Source: Xenopus tropicalis
Taxonomy: Eukaryota > Chordata > Amphibia > Anura > Pipidae
Assembly (NCBI RefSeq): GCF_000004195.4
Contig: NC_030679.2
Span: 148,167,040 to 148,231,039 of the forward strand
DNA: 64,000 bases
Reading direction: 5' to 3'
Part shown: positions 1 to 10,603 of the stretch, in pieces
Numbering within the stretch: the first letter of the stretch is position 1
Layout of the letters: each line of letters begins with the position of its first letter
The notes under the pieces: generated by a model
The model's input: only the letters and a program-made list of their open reading frames with translations
Told to the model about the DNA's origin: nothing
Database searches by the model: none
Made by a program: the position numbers and the translations under genes

Positions 1-1
1 A

Positions 2-307
2 TACATGAGCATCTTCCTCTCCATCTTCAGGATCTCCTCCAAGACTGGGAGGCAGAAAGCCTTCTCCACCTGTGGCTCCCACCTCACTGTTGTCTGCACA
101 TATTATGGGATACTAATTTCAAAATATGCAGTTCCATCCAAAGGGCAGTCAGGAAACCTAAATAAATTAACCTCCCTTCTGTACACTTTGGTTACACCAT
201 TATTCAACCCCATCGTATACAGTCTGAGGAACCAGGACATTCAGAATACTATGACTACACTCATCTCTGTAAGGCCCCGAGGTTACGACAGAAAAGAGAA
301 CATTTGA
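2..307 (+). CDS. Odorant receptor OR1, 3' end only (window-truncated)
   Basis: C-terminal part of a seven-transmembrane odorant receptor; the reading frame is open to the window edge, so the gene starts outside. Visible parts are the end of TM5, the TM6 motif KAFSTCGSHLTVV, the TM7 motif NPIVYSLRNQ and a short basic cytoplasmic tail ending RKENI. These are standard class II OR signatures. The sequence is almost identical to the 3' ends of OR2 and OR4, so it belongs to the same tandem family. It would act as a G-protein-coupled receptor in olfactory cilia. The stop is TGA at 305-307. No disruption is visible in the part present. Confidence 0.9.
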   Translation, partial: YMSIFLSIFRISSKTGRQKAFSTCGSHLTVVCTYYGILISKYAVPSKGQSGNLNKLTSLLYTLVTPLFNPIVYSLRNQDIQNTMTTLISVRPRGYDRKENI

Positions 308-865
308 TGATAAAATGATTTCTGATCGAACACTGCATAACATATATTTAGAAGGCACACAATTTTTTTAAGCAATGATATTTCAGTTATGTTGGTGCAT
401 AAAGCTAACTGGTAAGTTTGATCTGTATGTCTCACAAAGGACCCTGTCCCCAAAATGTTACTGTGTGATGTGTTTAAATGGGCAGGGAATCTCCCTCTCT
501 ATACTGCCTTTTTTTTAGTTTGGGTTGTGGCAAGTTGTGGAGGCATAAAGACCATGTGTAATGCCAGACAGAGCCTCCTGTAGGCTGCCAGTCCATATAG
601 GGGCTACCATATAGCCAATCACAGCCTTTATTTCATGCTTGTACTGCTCCCCAACTCCCTGAACTAGTGATAACATTCTCTAAGTGCTATGACAGTTGGA
701 CAAGGCTCAAGGGTTAAACACATTCAACACTGAAGAGGCTGGAATAACAAGAAAACAACATTGCCTACACCTGGTAGTTTGTTTCTTCCTACATGGAACT
801 TGCGTTATCATGTGTTCCTCCTCCTGAAGTGCTTTGTTCTGTAGCTCAAATTAACTCTTTCCTTT
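308..865. other. Intergenic flank of OR1 with a dispersed frog repeat
   Basis: No gene seen. The first part is the OR 3' flank shared with other units. Roughly 520-660 holds a dispersed repeat (motif around AGCCTCCTGTAGGCTGCCAG) that recurs near 27830-27950 and, partly, 35520-35600. Positions 770-860 match 28070-28165, so this flank belongs to the tandem duplication unit. Confidence 0.6.
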
Positions 866-2219
866 CCTTTTCTCTGTAATAATAAAACAGTACCTGTACT
901 TGATCCCAACTAAGATATAATTACCCCTTATTGGGGCAGAACAGCCCTATTGGGTTTATTTAATGGTTAAATGATTCCCTTTTCTCTGTAATAATAAAAC
1001 AGTACCTGTACTTGATCCCAACTAAGATATAATTACCCCTTATTGGGGGCAGAACAGTCCTATTGGGTTTATTTCATGGTTAAATGATTCCCTTTTCTCT
1101 GTAATAATAAAACAGTACCTGTACTTGATCCCAACTAAGATATAATTACCCCTTATTGGGGCAGAACAGCCCTATTGGGTTTATTTCATGGTTAAATGAT
1201 TCCCTTTTCTCTGTAATAATAAAACAGTACCTGTACTTGATCCCAACTAAGATATAATTACCCCTTATTGGGGCAGAACAGCCCTATTGGGTTTATTTAA
1301 TGGTTAAATGATTCCCTTTTCTCTGTAATAATAAAACAGTACCTGTACTTGATCCCAACTAAGATATAATTACCCCTTATTGGGGCAGAACAGCCCTATT
1401 GGGTTTATTTCATGGTTAAATGATTCCCTTTTCTCTGTAATAATAAAACAGTACCTGTACTTGATCCCAACTAAGATATAATTACCCCTTATTGGGGCAG
1501 AACAGCCCTATTGGGTTTATTTCATGGTTAAATGATTCCCTTTTCTCTGTAATAATAAAACAGTACCTGTACTTGATCCCAACTAAGATATAATTACCCC
1601 TTATTGGGGGCAGAACAGCCCTATTGGGTTTATTTCATGGTTAAATGATTCCCTTTTCTCTGTAATAATAAAACAGTACCTGTACTTGATCCCAACTAAG
1701 ATATAATTACCCCTTATTGGGGGCAGAACAGCCCTATTGGGTTTATTTCATGGTTAAATGATTCCCTTTTCTCTGTAATAATAAAACAGTACCTGTACTT
1801 GATCCCAACTAAGATATAATTACCCCTTATTGGGGCAGAACAGCCCTATTGGGTTTATTTCATGGTTAAATGATTCCCTTTTCTCTGTAATAATAAAACA
1901 GTACCTGTACTTGATCCCAACTAAGATATAATTACCCCTTATTGGGGGCAGAACAGCCCTATTGGGTTTATTTCATGGTTAAATGATTCCCTTTTCTCTG
2001 TAATAATAAAACAGTACCTGTACTTGATCCCAACTAAGATATAATTACCCCTTATTGGGGCAGAACAGCCCTATTGGGTTTATTTCATGGTTAAATGATT
2101 CCCTTTTCTCTGTAATAATAAAACAGTACCTGTACTTGATCCCAACTAAGATATAATTACCCCTTATTGGGGCAGAACAGCCCTATTGGGTTTATTTCAT
2201 GTTGAAATGATTCCCTTTC
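866..2219 (+). repeat. Minisatellite, 112/113-bp unit, about 12 copies
   Basis: A unit beginning at TCTCTGTAATAATAAAACAG repeats with a period of 112 or 113 bp; the one-base difference is a GGGG/GGGGG run after CCCCTTATT. Copies are nearly identical. The same unit forms the core of TA-flanked MITEs at 23803-24580 and 49135-49826, but here the MITE termini are missing. It is non-coding: the unit carries stops in all frames I read. Confidence 0.93.
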
Positions 2220-2707
2220 TCTGACCACAAAGTTTGAATTATCATTCAAAAACTTAAATGCCTGGTATTTATTAAGTAGTGGTGAGTGAATCTGTTCCTT
2301 TTCACGGATTTAATTTGACAGTTTTTAGTTTTCCAGATTAACTTTGTATTTTTTTTAAAAAATGGAGGTGGGGCCTGATAACAAATCGTTTGCATTGCGG
2401 GGAGGTTCTATAGTTTATTTGGGGTGGAGATAAAAAAACAATAATAATTCAGGTTTAATTGTACTGAAGGACTTTACCCCACAGTGTAAGTGCTTTTAGT
2501 TTTTATTCCATGTTCCACCTTGTATTACTACTTCCATGTTATGTTTTAGGGTAAAAACTATAATGAATAAACAACACTGAATTATATCAAAAGAAATACT
2601 TTTTGGAACAAAAACCAAAAGCTATAATATCCCCCTGGGGATCGAGATAATAAAAATACCCTCAGTAAATAATTCTATTTAATTTTTTATTCTGGTCGAT
2701 GACGTCT
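2220..2707. other. OR2 distal upstream flank
   Basis: No gene seen. It contains a shared flank (AGGTGGGGCCTGATAACAA near 2366-2384) that recurs at about 9707 and 38458, and in inverted orientation at about 45690-45720. A low-complexity AT-rich stretch follows. Confidence 0.6.
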
Positions 2708-3145
2708 AATTGGCCCATAAGGGATTCTCCTGGTTGCTGGAACTCCACAAGGAACCATCTCAAAGCTTTATAAAGTAGCCTGAAAATATCAGATGTGCTG
2801 CATTGTGCAGGGCGGCTACTTTGTCACCAGTGAGTCCTTTCATATCTTCCTTCCATGTTGTTTATGGGCTGCAGAACTGATACCGACCTGCCGGAGGTTC
2901 CATGATGTGCCTTACTGTAGGAACTGACCCTGTGGACATTGACAGTGGTGGAACAAATTGTGGAGGACCTTAATGCAAGACAGTGGTTTTGCCTCCATCT
3001 CTCCAGTCCTTCAGGAGGCAAAATAACCTTCTCCAGTAAAATATAACTCTGCACTTCTCCCTGGATACTCCCTCTCCTGCCGGCCAGTATAGAGACCCTC
3101 AGACCATTCACATACATGTGCCCGTGCCTGAAAGTCATTCTGATC
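2708..3145 (+). promoter_or_regulatory. Candidate OR2 promoter and 5' exon block
   Basis: Block found upstream of all eight complete ORs. It begins with the homeodomain-type core TAATTGG (2708-2714), has a TATA-like TATAAA at 2769-2774, and a GTGAGT donor-like site at 2830. A near match to an EBF/Olf-1 site, CTCCCTGGATA, lies at 3057-3067. The spacing suits a TATA promoter with a short non-coding first exon spliced toward the OR coding exon. Function is inferred; the copies are recent duplicates, so conservation alone is weak evidence. Confidence 0.45.
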
Positions 3146-3360
3146 AGATGATCAATGATTTATTTGTATCTTCATATTTTATACTATTAGTATAGGCTGC
3201 CTCGCTTCTTCCTTTGTAGTAAAATACAATGCTTTTCTCCTCGGTCCATTTATTACACACAATAGTGGACCATATATGACTATCATCGTATGGTCTACTG
3301 GATGTTTAAATATTTTACTTGCCATTTGCTGTTAATGCTCAGAATTTTCTTCATTTCACA

Positions 3361-4338
3361 ATGAATACCACGAGCAGTTGCAATCACAGCAAAATAACAG
3401 AATTCCTTCTGGTGGGATTTTCTGCTCCTCATCCCCTCAGGGAGCTGCTCTTCTCTATATGCCTTGTGATATACATTATGGTACTGGGTGCAAACCTCAT
3501 GATCATTGCTTTGTATTTGGGAAGCCACCACCTTAGGTCTCCCATGTATTTCTTCCTGAGTAATCTCTCTGCAACTGATATCTTGCTCTCTACAACTGTT
3601 GGGCCTAATTTGCTCTGTAGCTTTTTAAAAGATGGGAACCCCATGTCTGTCTCTGCTTGTGTTACTCAGTTCTTTGCTTATGGTTTGTTTATTGGAGGTG
3701 AGTGCCTCCTACTCACAGTTATGGCTTATGACCGTTACCTGGCCATCTGCAAACCATTGCACTATGTCACCATAATGACCAATAAGTATTGTCTCCATCT
3801 GGTTATTTGGTGTTGGGTTGAAATTTTAATACTTTCTTTGTCTGGAACAATTTTTACCTCAGTCTTTGGTTTCTGTGGGTGCAATACCCTTGACCATGTT
3901 TATTGTGACTTTGCTCCTCTTCTTAAAGTTTCATGTTCAGATTCCTTTGTTATGGGCTCACTGACAACCATATTTATCCCAACTGGAGTAGTACTTGTGT
4001 TCCTGTCACCTTTATTGTTTATCATTACAACATACGTGAGCATCTCCATCTCCATCTTCAGGATCTCCTCCAAGACCGGGAGGCAGAAAGCCTTCTCCAC
4101 CTGTGGCTCCCACCTCACTGTTGTCTGCACATATTATGGGATACTAATTTCAAAATATGCAGTTCCATCCAAAGGGCAGTCAGGAAACCTAAATAAATTA
4201 ACCTCCCTTCTGTACACTTTGGTTACACCATTATTCAACCCCATCGTATACAGTCTGAGGAACCAGGACATTCAGAAGACTATGACTGCACTCATCTCTG
4301 TAAGGCCCCGAGGTTACAACAGAAAAGAGAACATTTGA
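3361..4338 (+). CDS. Odorant receptor OR2
   Basis: Complete single-exon class II odorant receptor of 325 residues, a G-protein-coupled receptor of olfactory neurons. The N-terminus has glycosylation sequons NTT (2-4) and NHS (8-10). PMYFFLS (61-67) marks TM2, Cys100 the conserved TM3-entry cysteine, MAYDRYLAIC (121-130) the G-protein-coupling loop, and the cysteines in FCGCNTLDHVYC (171-182) loop EC2. KAFSTCGSHLTVV (243-255) is TM6 and NPIVYSLRNQ (293-302) is TM7. I chose the ATG giving MNTTSSC; an in-frame ATG 14 codons upstream lacks a counterpart in several paralogues. An AG acceptor-like site lies at 3341-3342. Ligand unknown. Confidence 0.95.
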   Translation: MNTTSSCNHSKITEFLLVGFSAPHPLRELLFSICLVIYIMVLGANLMIIALYLGSHHLRSPMYFFLSNLSATDILLSTTVGPNLLCSFLKDGNPMSVSACVTQFFAYGLFIGGECLLLTVMAYDRYLAICKPLHYVTIMTNKYCLHLVIWCWVEILILSLSGTIFTSVFGFCGCNTLDHVYCDFAPLLKVSCSDSFVMGSLTTIFIPTGVVLVFLSPLLFIITTYVSISISIFRISSKTGRQKAFSTCGSHLTVVCTYYGILISKYAVPSKGQSGNLNKLTSLLYTLVTPLFNPIVYSLRNQDIQKTMTALISVRPRGYNRKENI

Positions 4339-4579
4339 TGATAAAATGATTTCTGATTGAGCCCTGCACAACATATATTTACAGTGCACATTTGGTTAGG
4401 TAGCCCTGACACCTTTGAATATTTTGTATATGGTACTTTGCAACATGCCCCAACCCAGTATTGTTAACTAACTTTTCCACCAGAGACAGTTCTTGGCCCC
4501 CTGCTGCCCTGAGGCAGCTTTTGCAAATGCCCAAATAGGGCACTATTATTAGTGTGTTCCACTACATGTTTTGGGCAAA
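4339..4579. other. OR2 3' flank
   Basis: The shared OR 3' flank (TTTGTATATGGTACTTTGCA near 4420) also follows OR3 and OR4. No further gene seen. Confidence 0.6.
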
Positions 4580-5217
4580 GCCCTTTTTCAAGTGAACAAC
4601 ATAACATCTGAACAAATAACTTTTAAATGGTTCCAAGACCCAAGTCCAACCTCCTCCTTAGCACCATTGGTTCCAAGCCATCCAAGGGAGGGGTTACTGC
4701 TCCAGGGCACTCAGTTAGGAGCCTAATCCAAAAAAACTTAACTACTCTAGCACCAACAAAGAGTGTGATCTATATGATTAAGTGCCCCTGCGGCAAGGTG
4801 TATGTTGGCCATACTAATAGACCTGTCAAGACCAGGATAAAGGTACATAAGGGGGACATTAGAAATTTTAATGAAAGTTCCGCTAGAGATACAGCACAGT
4901 AAGGCACCCAAGTAGGAAATAGGTATCAGTTAAGATGGGCAGTAATTGTATTGTGCTTGTGCCTGGTATATGTATTTCTTTTAAAGCTACACTGTGGTGG
5001 AAGACCAATTTGCTTGGTAGTTCCTGGGCCATGTATAAAAAATAACTTGGATTTTTAAAACTTTTTTGGGGGTTAGGCTCCTAACTGAGTGCCCTGGAGC
5101 AGTAACCCCTCCCTTGGACGGCTTGGAACCAATGCTGTGATGGGGGAGGTTGGACTTGAGTCTTGGAACCACATCAATGTTATTTGTTCAGATGTTATGT
5201 TGTTCACTTGAAAAAGC
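4580..5217. mobile_element. Penelope-type fragment flanked by its own inverted copy
   Basis: Positions 4580-4732 reappear in inverted form at about 5063-5217, sharing CAAGTGAACAACATAACATC and TACTGCTCCAGGGCACTCAG. This makes a foldback with a central spacer of roughly 330 bp. The spacer encodes the GIY-YIG-like fragment described separately. The inverted arms probably arose by a rearranged or double insertion of a Penelope-like retroelement. Confidence 0.7.
4627..4902 (+). pseudogene. GIY-YIG endonuclease fragment (Penelope-like element)
   Basis: An open frame of 91 codons whose second half reads VIYMIKCPCGKVYVGHTNR, then a basic stretch with RIKVH. This fits the GIY-YIG nuclease core: a short hydrophobic strand, a Cys-Pro-Cys-Gly turn, a YVG strand and a catalytic-type Arg. 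Such domains sit at the C-terminus of Penelope-like retroelements, where they nick target DNA. The frame stops soon after the Arg helix, before the conserved Glu would be reached, and no RT is visible. I call it a dead fragment, not a host gene. Confidence 0.65.
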
Positions 5218-5330
5218 CCTGTAGTGTCAGGTGTCCTCCATTATCTTATATGATGTCTACATGTAATTAGTGCTACAACAGGAGCACAGGAGCGATAGCC
5301 TGCCTGAAGGAGGTAGCTGAACTGGAATAC

Positions 5331-6336
5331 TGGATTTGGAAGGATTTAGATCATTTTAGCCTCCCCCTCAAAAGAAGAAGGATTCTTTGAGTCTCCCTTT
5401 ATTTTTACACCAAATAGGTTGTACCTTATCTCTCTCTGGAACCTTCAGCTGCTAGATGTAATTATGTAGAGCAATGCACGTATTCAAGCCATTGTAAATG
5501 CAAGTCCTTCCCAGATCTAAAGAGAGTTAGAAACTATTTTTTAGTTCTTATAACCAAATGCCACCTCTGGGTCCCTATAGTCAAGCATCAACCATTACAG
5601 CGTATGCCCTTACAAAACATGGCTCCCCACTTATTATACAGTGGACCACAGAAACTGAATATGCCTTTAATGCACTCAAAGAAGTATTCTTTTCAGCAGA
5701 AGCTCTTGCACTTCCAGATTACATCAAAACCCTTTTCTCTGCTCATGCGTGAAGACGGAGGTCATGCAACCTGGGTACTGAAAACACACACAAACACAAT
5801 GGAGAACAGCACCCCGTTGGGTCATATGCAACTTCTTTAGGCCCTGAAGTTAGTTGAAAAGAAAGAATTGTCCATTGTGATGGTCAAACTTCTCATGATT
5901 TTAGTGCCACCACAGCTGTATAGCATGACTACATGCAAGTTATGGAAGCAGAATCTCAGCATTTTCTAAAGCTCCCTTACACTTAAGATACTTATCATAG
6001 AATGAAGCTAGAGTGCTCCACAGTCAACCACAATTTCTATTGGGTTTTTAGGGACATTATCAATGTGAAAGGGAGACTTCACTCCAAAAATCCAATAGAA
6101 ATCAAAAAGGGCAGAATTTCACTCTGGAGGACTGGGGTGAGCTCTAGTTTCCCTGGTTGATAAATGTGCCCCTATATGTTGATGGATCCTAGATTTATGA
6201 TGATCAAGGCTGGCCCAACATAGGGTTCACTTTAGTTACAGACAATTCTACTGTCTCATTTCTGCACCTCAGTCTTCTAAAATGTCTATGTAGTTGCAGG
6301 TCATTCTAATTTAACTTCACCCTTGTAAGTTTGTCT
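5331..6336 (+). pseudogene. Decayed retroviral pol fragment, copy A
   Basis: Oldest-looking layout of a pol fragment found four times. A single 50-bp segment at about 5360-5410, corresponding to sequence just after the RT YVDD box, is followed by the RT connection region (readable at 5558-5752, with a Trp-Thr pair and a downstream LKEVFF-like helix). The RNase H start follows, with a YVDGS-like box near 6177. Stops and frameshifts break every domain. Endogenous retrovirus is the best fit; no LTR, gag or env is seen. The 50-bp segment is not amplified here, unlike in copies B, C and D. Confidence 0.7.
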
Positions 6337-6489
6337 TTAAACTGTCAATTGTCAATAACATTAAATGTTTAGACAAATATTCTTTGTTTTTTTTTGTTTT
6401 AGTCGCTGTGTTATGTGTGAGTTGGCGTTGGCATCCGTAGAAAATTTTTCCAGGGGAAAAGTAAATATTTGGCCACATTAAACACTTAA
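6337..6489. other. Unit flank; empty piggyBac site and filled MITE site
   Basis: TTAA at 6337-6340 is the empty equivalent of the insertion that starts at 15502. The TTAA at 6486-6489 is the left target duplication of the next element. Confidence 0.6.
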
Positions 6490-6891
6490 AGAAGAAGGAA
6501 AGGCCAAAATGTTAGGCACCCCCAAGTGACTTAGATCGCTTACCTTCTACCCCGGGCTGGTGCCCCTGTATGGAGAAAACAGCACCAGCCCGGGGTAGCA
6601 GCGATCGCTTCCTCCCTTGCTACGTGAGCATGCGCGGTAAAGTGAAAAGCCGAACTTAAACAGAGAAGTCGGCGTTTCACTCTACTGCGCATGCGTCGGA
6701 CTTGGAGTCTCAGGGAAAGGAAGGCGGAAGGAGGAAGGCGGAAGGAGGAAGTGCTTTGCCCCAGGTGCCCCGGGCTGGTGCGGTTTTCTCCATACAGGGG
6801 CACCAGCCCGGGGTACGAGGTAAGCGATTCAAGTCACTTGGGGGCGCTTAACATTTTAGCACCCCCAAGTGACTTAGCCTTTCCTTCCCCT
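6490..6891. mobile_element. TTAA-flanked foldback MITE, 402 bp
   Basis: Long imperfect terminal inverted repeats cover much of the element. The ends are AAGAAGGAAAGGC and, inverted, GGGGAAGGAAAGGC, and inner arms share CCCGGGCTGGTGC. TTAA lies at both sides (6486-6489 and 6892-6895). The paralogous site at 38059-38062 has one TTAA and no insert, which proves insertion and target duplication. TTAA plus these ends suits a Kolobok/T2-type non-autonomous element; a piggyBac relative is an alternative. The open frames inside are shadows of the hairpin. Confidence 0.88.
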
Positions 6892-6990
6892 TTAATGAAT
6901 TGAGCCCCAGTAGATCTGTTGACCATCATCAGAAATATCCTTTTCACATATTTGAAAGTTTAGATACGAAGTAGTTGGTGGGAGATAATA

Positions 6991-7440
6991 GGGGTCATTT
7001 ACCTCCGCAAGTGCAATTTTTCCCATAATTCAGCTTTTTTGACAGAATTTCAGTGTCAATACATCGTAAGAGGGTGCTGCATCAAAATGCACATTTCATT
7101 GCAAATCAACCGCAATTGCTTAGACGGCCATCTGGCATCATTTCTGGTGTTCAGTGTGTGAGTGACGTCTGTGCTTATTCTGTAGGTGCAAGTGTATTGT
7201 ACCTATAGACGCTGGGCACCGAGAGAGCTACCACCTGGTAAAGTGGTGGTGGCAGTAGCTCCAGGGTTCCCCTGCATCAACAGGTACAGCAGCTCTTGAT
7301 TCAGAAAGGAAGGCAGAAAGGACTGAGTGGTGCCAAGTAAACTATATGGAAGTGCAAAAAGGACCTTCAAAGTACCTTTTATGAACACACAACTTACTGC
7401 AGGGAAAACTGCAACTACGCTTGTATTGGTAAATGACCCC
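6991..7440. mobile_element. MITE with GGGGTCATTTACC termini, 450 bp
   Basis: The left end GGGGTCATTTACC and right end GGTAAATGACCCC are exact inverted repeats, flanked on both sides by TA. The inner parts also pair loosely. There is no coding capacity. Superfamily is uncertain; the TA flanks would fit Tc1/mariner-type or a Harbinger-like insertion. Confidence 0.8.
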
Positions 7441-7442
7441 TA

Positions 7443-8434
7443 ATCAGTTTTGAGAAATACCAGATGTTATCTTACAAATGATACCAAGCAGGTTATGTAT
7501 AAAGACATGTTACAGAAGGAGAAGCTGGAATCACATTTTGTCTAAACTCGTTGAATTGATGTTTAAGCATAAGAACAATCTCTATAAATCTGTTCAAATT
7601 GATATCACCAATATACAATCATCAATTACAAAACTAAAAACTAGAAACAGAAATTAGATAAATCAGAAAAAAAATAAGCTCAGGTCATTCTCCATACAGA
7701 TTGCTGAGGAGAATACTGTAAGCAGTACTGAATCTTTCTTCTAGACAACTACTAGACCAATCTTTGAAAAACTTGATCTTCTTGCTAATGGACTTTTGGC
7801 TTTACTAAAGAAAAATGTGACTTGTCCCACAGTTTGTTAGATGTTTCTTTGTAAGAAAATGACTTATACAGAAAGACTTCCTTTGTGACCAGGAGCAAAG
7901 AGAGACCTTAACAGAGACATTAACAATAGTATTTCTCAACAGATGCACTGCACCTCAAATAAAATTTGATGTGTGGTGCATATACAGTCTATAGTTTTTC
8001 TATTTTGTTTGTAACATTTTATATTACATAGTATCATAGAACCAGAAAATCCAGAATGCTGTGAGTAAACTTAAGATCCAATGGTTATTATAGAGGAGAG
8101 AAGATCTGAGTATAGAATGATTCCTGTAGGAGCATTGAGCAACCACAGTGTAACAAGGCAATGCAGTACATAAAGCTGATTTTGACCAGTAAAATATCTT
8201 TGTGTTTTTTATTGGTTCTGACTTAATTAGGGCTGGTTTAGAATTCAAGTGACTATTTTGGATATGAGTATAGAGGGTTTCAGGAACCAACTAAGTTCTG
8301 TCGTTTGCTACTTTGGAAAGAAAGCATTAACTTCTCTCTAGGTGCCTCCTTGATGGGGCAACTGATTTTGGTTAATATTAAGGGCTCTCTGCTCTCAATG
8401 GGTGAGCTGGTCCAATAGATTTGTGTTAAAAAGT
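7443..8434. other. Unannotated intergenic DNA
   Basis: No gene recognised. Around 7560-7640 a short stretch resembles 44160-44230 and is probably an old LINE relic. The segment from about 8330 to 8434 matches the flank at 20450-20560. Confidence 0.5.
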
Positions 8435-9490
8435 GTGTTCTTTAGTTACATAGTTACATAGTTACATAGTTACATAGGGTTGAAAAAAGACCATTGTCCA
8501 TCAAGTTCAACCCATCCGAGTAAACCCAGCACACAACCTATACTAACCAATCTATACACTCACATACATAAACTATATATACAACCAGTAATACTAACTG
8601 TAGATATTAGTATCACAATAGCCTTGGATATTCTGCTTGTTCAAAAACTCATCCAGGCCCCTCTTAAAGGCATTAACAGAGTCTGCCATTACCCCATCAC
8701 TAGGAAGGGCATTCCCCAACCCCCTCACTGCCCTCACCGTGAGGAACCACCTACGCTGCTTCAAATGGAAGCTCCATTCCTCTAATCTAAAGGGGTGACC
8801 TCTGGTGCGCTGATTGTTTTTATGGGAAAAAAGAACATCCCCCAACTGCCTATAATCCCCTCTAATGTACTTGTACAGAGTAATCATGTCCCCTCGCAAG
8901 CGCCTCTTTTCCAGAGAAAACAACCTCAACCCTGACAGTTTCACCTCATAGTTTAACCCTTCCATCCCCTTTACCAGTTTAGTTGCACGTCTCTGCACTC
9001 TCTCCAGCTCATTAATATCCTTCTTAAGGACTGGCGCCCAAAACTGCCCCCCATACTCACTGTTACTGCCCCCCATACTCACTGTAACTGCCCCCCATAC
9101 TCACTGTTACTGCCCCCCATACTCAAGGTGAGGCCTTACCAGGGACCTATAAAGGGGCAAAAATATGTTCTCATCCCTTGAGTCAATGCCCTTTTTTATA
9201 CAAGACAGCACTTTATTTGCTGTAGTAGCCACAGAATGACACTGCCTGGAATTAGACAACTTGTTATCAACAAAAACCCCTAGATCCTTCTCCATTAAGG
9301 ATGCCCCCAACACACTACCATTCAGTAGATAGTTCGCGTTTATATTATTCCTACCAAAGTGCATAACTTTGCACTTATCAACATTGAACCCCATTTCCCA
9401 GTTTGCTGCCCAGTTTCCCAGTCAAATCGCTCTGCAAAGCGGCAGCATCCTGCATGGAACTTATAGTTTTGCACAATTTAGTGTCTTTAT
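8435..9490 (-). mobile_element. CR1-type LINE, 5'-truncated, antisense
   Basis: Read on the minus strand it encodes the C-terminal part of a CR1-clade LINE polymerase. A first block (9394 down to 9107) contains NVDKCKVMHFGR and, near its end, LVRPHLEYG. A second block (to about 8600) contains ERVQRRATKLVKG and LGLFSLEKRRLRGD-like residues. The element ends at 8445-8476 in a short 8-bp repeat (TAGTTACA on the + strand), as CR1 3' ends do. The two coding blocks are out of frame because of a 22-bp repeat at 9051-9120. The uninterrupted flank survives near 20553 and 32815. Confidence 0.85.
9051..9122. repeat. 22-bp tandem repeat inside the CR1 copy
   Basis: CCATACTCAC recurs at 9051, 9073, 9095 and 9117, an exact 22-bp period. 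Since 22 is not a multiple of three, each copy shifts the LINE frame. Confidence 0.9.
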
Positions 9491-9972
9491 ATAAGTATAC
9501 CAGATCAATGACACAGGAAGCCTGACTGAATCCCAGGTATCCAGTGTAACCAAAGGATATTTAGTTTTACTTCACTTTCTAGTCAAGGAACAGAGCCAAG
9601 GTTGAAATTACAGAGTCTTCATGGCTGTGTATTTAGTGGTGAGCCTCAATGCCGATTCCAAATTAACTTAATTTAAAAAAAAAAAATATGCTAGCTGGTT
9701 TATAGAGGTAGGGCCTGATGACAAGCTCTTTGCTTGGCAGGGAGGTTCTGTAGTTTATCTAGAGTGGAGATAATAAAAAAGATACAAAAACCATTATGAG
9801 AGACTATTACTATTTCCATGTTATGGGTTAGGGTAAATAATATAATGAATAAACAACACGGAATATCTTTTTGGAACAAAAAGTAAAAGCTTTATTATAC
9901 CGTTAAGGGTTGAGATCAATCACCTCTGTAATTAAACATTCTATTTGATTTTTTATTTTGGTTGATGATGTC
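9491..9972. other. OR3 distal upstream flank
   Basis: No gene seen. Shared flank modules occur: a GATCAATGACACAGGAAGCC-like segment, and AGGTAGGGCCTGATGACAAG near 9708. The same modules precede other ORs. Confidence 0.6.
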
Positions 9973-10415
9973 TAATTGGCCCATAAGGGATTCTCCTGGT
10001 TGCTGGAACTCCACAAGGAACCATCTCAAAGCTTCATAAAAAAGGCTGAAAGTATCAGATGTGCTGCATTGTGCAGGGCGGCTACTTTGTCACCAGTGAG
10101 TGCTTTCTAATCTTCCTTCCATGTTGTTTATGGGCTGCAGAACTGATACCGACCTGCCGGAGGTTCCATGATGTGCCTTACTGTAGGAACTGACCTTGTG
10201 GCCACTGACAGTGGTGGAACAAATTGTGGAGGACCTTAATGCAAGATGTTGGTTTTGCCTCCATCTCTCCAGTCCTTCAGGAGGCAAAATAGCTTCTCCA
10301 GTAAAATATAACTCTGCACTTCTCCCTGGATACTCCCTCCCCTGCCGGCCAGTATAGAGACCCTAAGACCATTCACAAACATGTGCCCGTGCCTGAAACT
10401 CATTCTGATCAGAAC
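9973..10415 (+). promoter_or_regulatory. Candidate OR3 promoter and 5' exon block
   Basis: TAATTGG at 9973, CATAAA in place of TATAAA at 10035-10040, and GTGAGT at 10096. The OR3 ATG follows the TAATTGG core by about 630 bp. The acceptor-like CTCAG just before the ATG of OR2, OR4, OR5 and OR7 is missing here (the leader reads straight into TTTCACA). Confidence 0.4.
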
Positions 10416-10603
10416 AAGATTAATTTTTATCTTCATATTTAATACTATTAGTATAGGCTGCCTCGCTTCTTCCTTTGTAGTAAAATACAATGCTTTTCTC
10501 CCTGGTCCATTTATTACACACAATAGTGGACCATTTATGACTATCATCTTATGGTCTACTGGATGTTTGAATATTTTACTTGCCATTTGCTGTAAATTTC
10601 ACA

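Noticed and set aside
2714..2724. CCCATAAGGG in the upstream block as a CArG box or EBF site
   Set aside because: The centre spacing and bases do not fit either consensus (CC-W6-GG or CCC-NN-GGG), so I did not call it.
2824..3138. Antisense open frame in the OR upstream block, also seen at 10090, 21013, 33169, 38809, 46148 and 52680
   Set aside because: The frame used differs between copies and small indels are not in multiples of three, so the DNA is conserved by recent duplication and not as protein.
3900..4130. Antisense and second-frame open frames over each OR (MQTTVRWEPQVEKAF and MFRFLCYGL types)
   Set aside because: Shadows of the receptor coding sequence, repeated at every copy.
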